A DNA stretch of 10,977 bases from Aureococcus anophagefferens (lineage: Eukaryota; Sar; Pelagophyceae; Pelagomonadales; Pelagomonadaceae): NCBI RefSeq assembly GCF_000186865.1, contig NW_008705570.1:44812-55788 (forward strand), in the 5' to 3' direction. Under the pieces are notes generated by a model. That model saw nothing but the letters and a program-made list of their open reading frames with translations, was not told where the DNA came from and ran no database searches. Below are positions 10,708-10,977 of the stretch, piece by piece; within the stretch, counting starts at the first letter, position 1; every line of letters begins with the position of its first letter. The translations under genes were made by a program, and so were the position numbers.

Positions 10708-10830
10708 ATGCCCGGGAGGACCCGGGCGACCCGGGGCCCCGCGTCTGGAGCGCCCGGCCGCGCGGCCCCCGCACGTAGCCCTGCGGATGCGCTAGGTCTT
10801 ATGCGGCGCGACTCGACCCCGCGGACGCGC
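10708..10830. repeat. Long direct repeat, copy 2
   Basis: This is the partner of the copy at 9601-9720. The exact blocks recur at 10751-10768 and 10795-10810, both at an offset of 1,118 bp, so the core is ungapped; the flanks match with small indels. It lies about 210-330 bp upstream of the zinc-ribbon ORF start, on the same side that copy 1 lies relative to the Helitron gene. Confidence 0.8.
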
Positions 10831-10852
10831 GCGCGGGCCGGCGGCGGCGGCC

Positions 10853-10913
10853 GCGGCGCCGCGGGCGCGCGCGACGTCGCCGCCGGCGCGGCGCCGCGGG
10901 CGCGCGCGACGTC
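10853..10913. repeat. 26-bp exact direct repeat, 35-bp period
   Basis: A 26-bp sequence beginning gcggcgccgcgggcg and ending gacgtc occurs at 10853-10878 and again at 10888-10913. The pair is a two-copy tandem duplication of a 35-bp unit near the right edge. No function is evident. Confidence 0.85.
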
Positions 10914-10977
10914 TCAGCGGGCGCGCACCGCTTCCCCGAGCCCGCTGAGCGTGACATACGCTGCGAGCGCTGCGCGG

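Larger units (their letters stand above)
10501..10977. other. Right-edge non-coding stretch
   Basis: No supportable gene is visible here. The stretch holds the second copy of the long direct repeat and a short GC-rich duplication, and would be the 5' flank of the zinc-ribbon ORF. A few AT-richer bases lie just upstream of that ORF's start (about 10515-10560). Confidence 0.5.

Overview
The window is very GC-rich DNA (well above two thirds G+C by eye) with eukaryotic-style content. It fits a GC-rich marine microalga or similar protist, but nothing in it fixes the species. Codons end almost always in G or C, so open frames are common on both strands. The plus strand therefore carries long meaningless frames opposite the real gene.

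Left and middle (1-8711): one uninterrupted minus-strand reading frame fills about 80% of the window and runs off the left edge without a stop. I checked it codon by codon. It is open for 2,889 codons from the ATG at 8669-8667. It encodes an intron-free Helitron (rolling-circle transposon) Rep-helicase with an unusual front end. In order it has: an arginine/glycine-rich basic N-terminus, a proline-rich stretch, a ubiquitin-specific protease (USP, peptidase family C19) domain with its Cys, His and Asp residues and paired CxxC zinc ligands, a Gly-Gly-Lys/Gly-Gly-Ala repeat linker, a long Ala-rich charged region, a cysteine-cluster zinc module, a DUF6570-like region, a Helitron N-terminal/HUH endonuclease domain (HFH and YLTSY), an acidic linker, a PIF1-type superfamily 1 helicase, and a proline hexapeptide-repeat tail. 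No catalytic residue examined is lost, so the element looks young or active. Neither transposon end can be placed with confidence.

Upstream of that gene (8712-9912): about 1.2 kb without a convincing gene. It holds near-palindromes at the start codon, a mosaic of three tandem repeats (27, 18 and 15 bp), two hairpins, and one copy of a diverged ~110-bp direct repeat.

Right end (9913-10977): a small minus-strand ORF encodes a 195-residue Pro/Ala-rich protein with a C-terminal CxxC-x14-CxxC zinc ribbon. It is bracketed by the two copies of the ~110-bp direct repeat, 1,118 bp apart. Each copy lies upstream of one of the two minus-strand reading frames, so the repeat could be a shared promoter module or an element terminus. 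The last 150 bp contain a short GC-rich duplication and no recognised gene.
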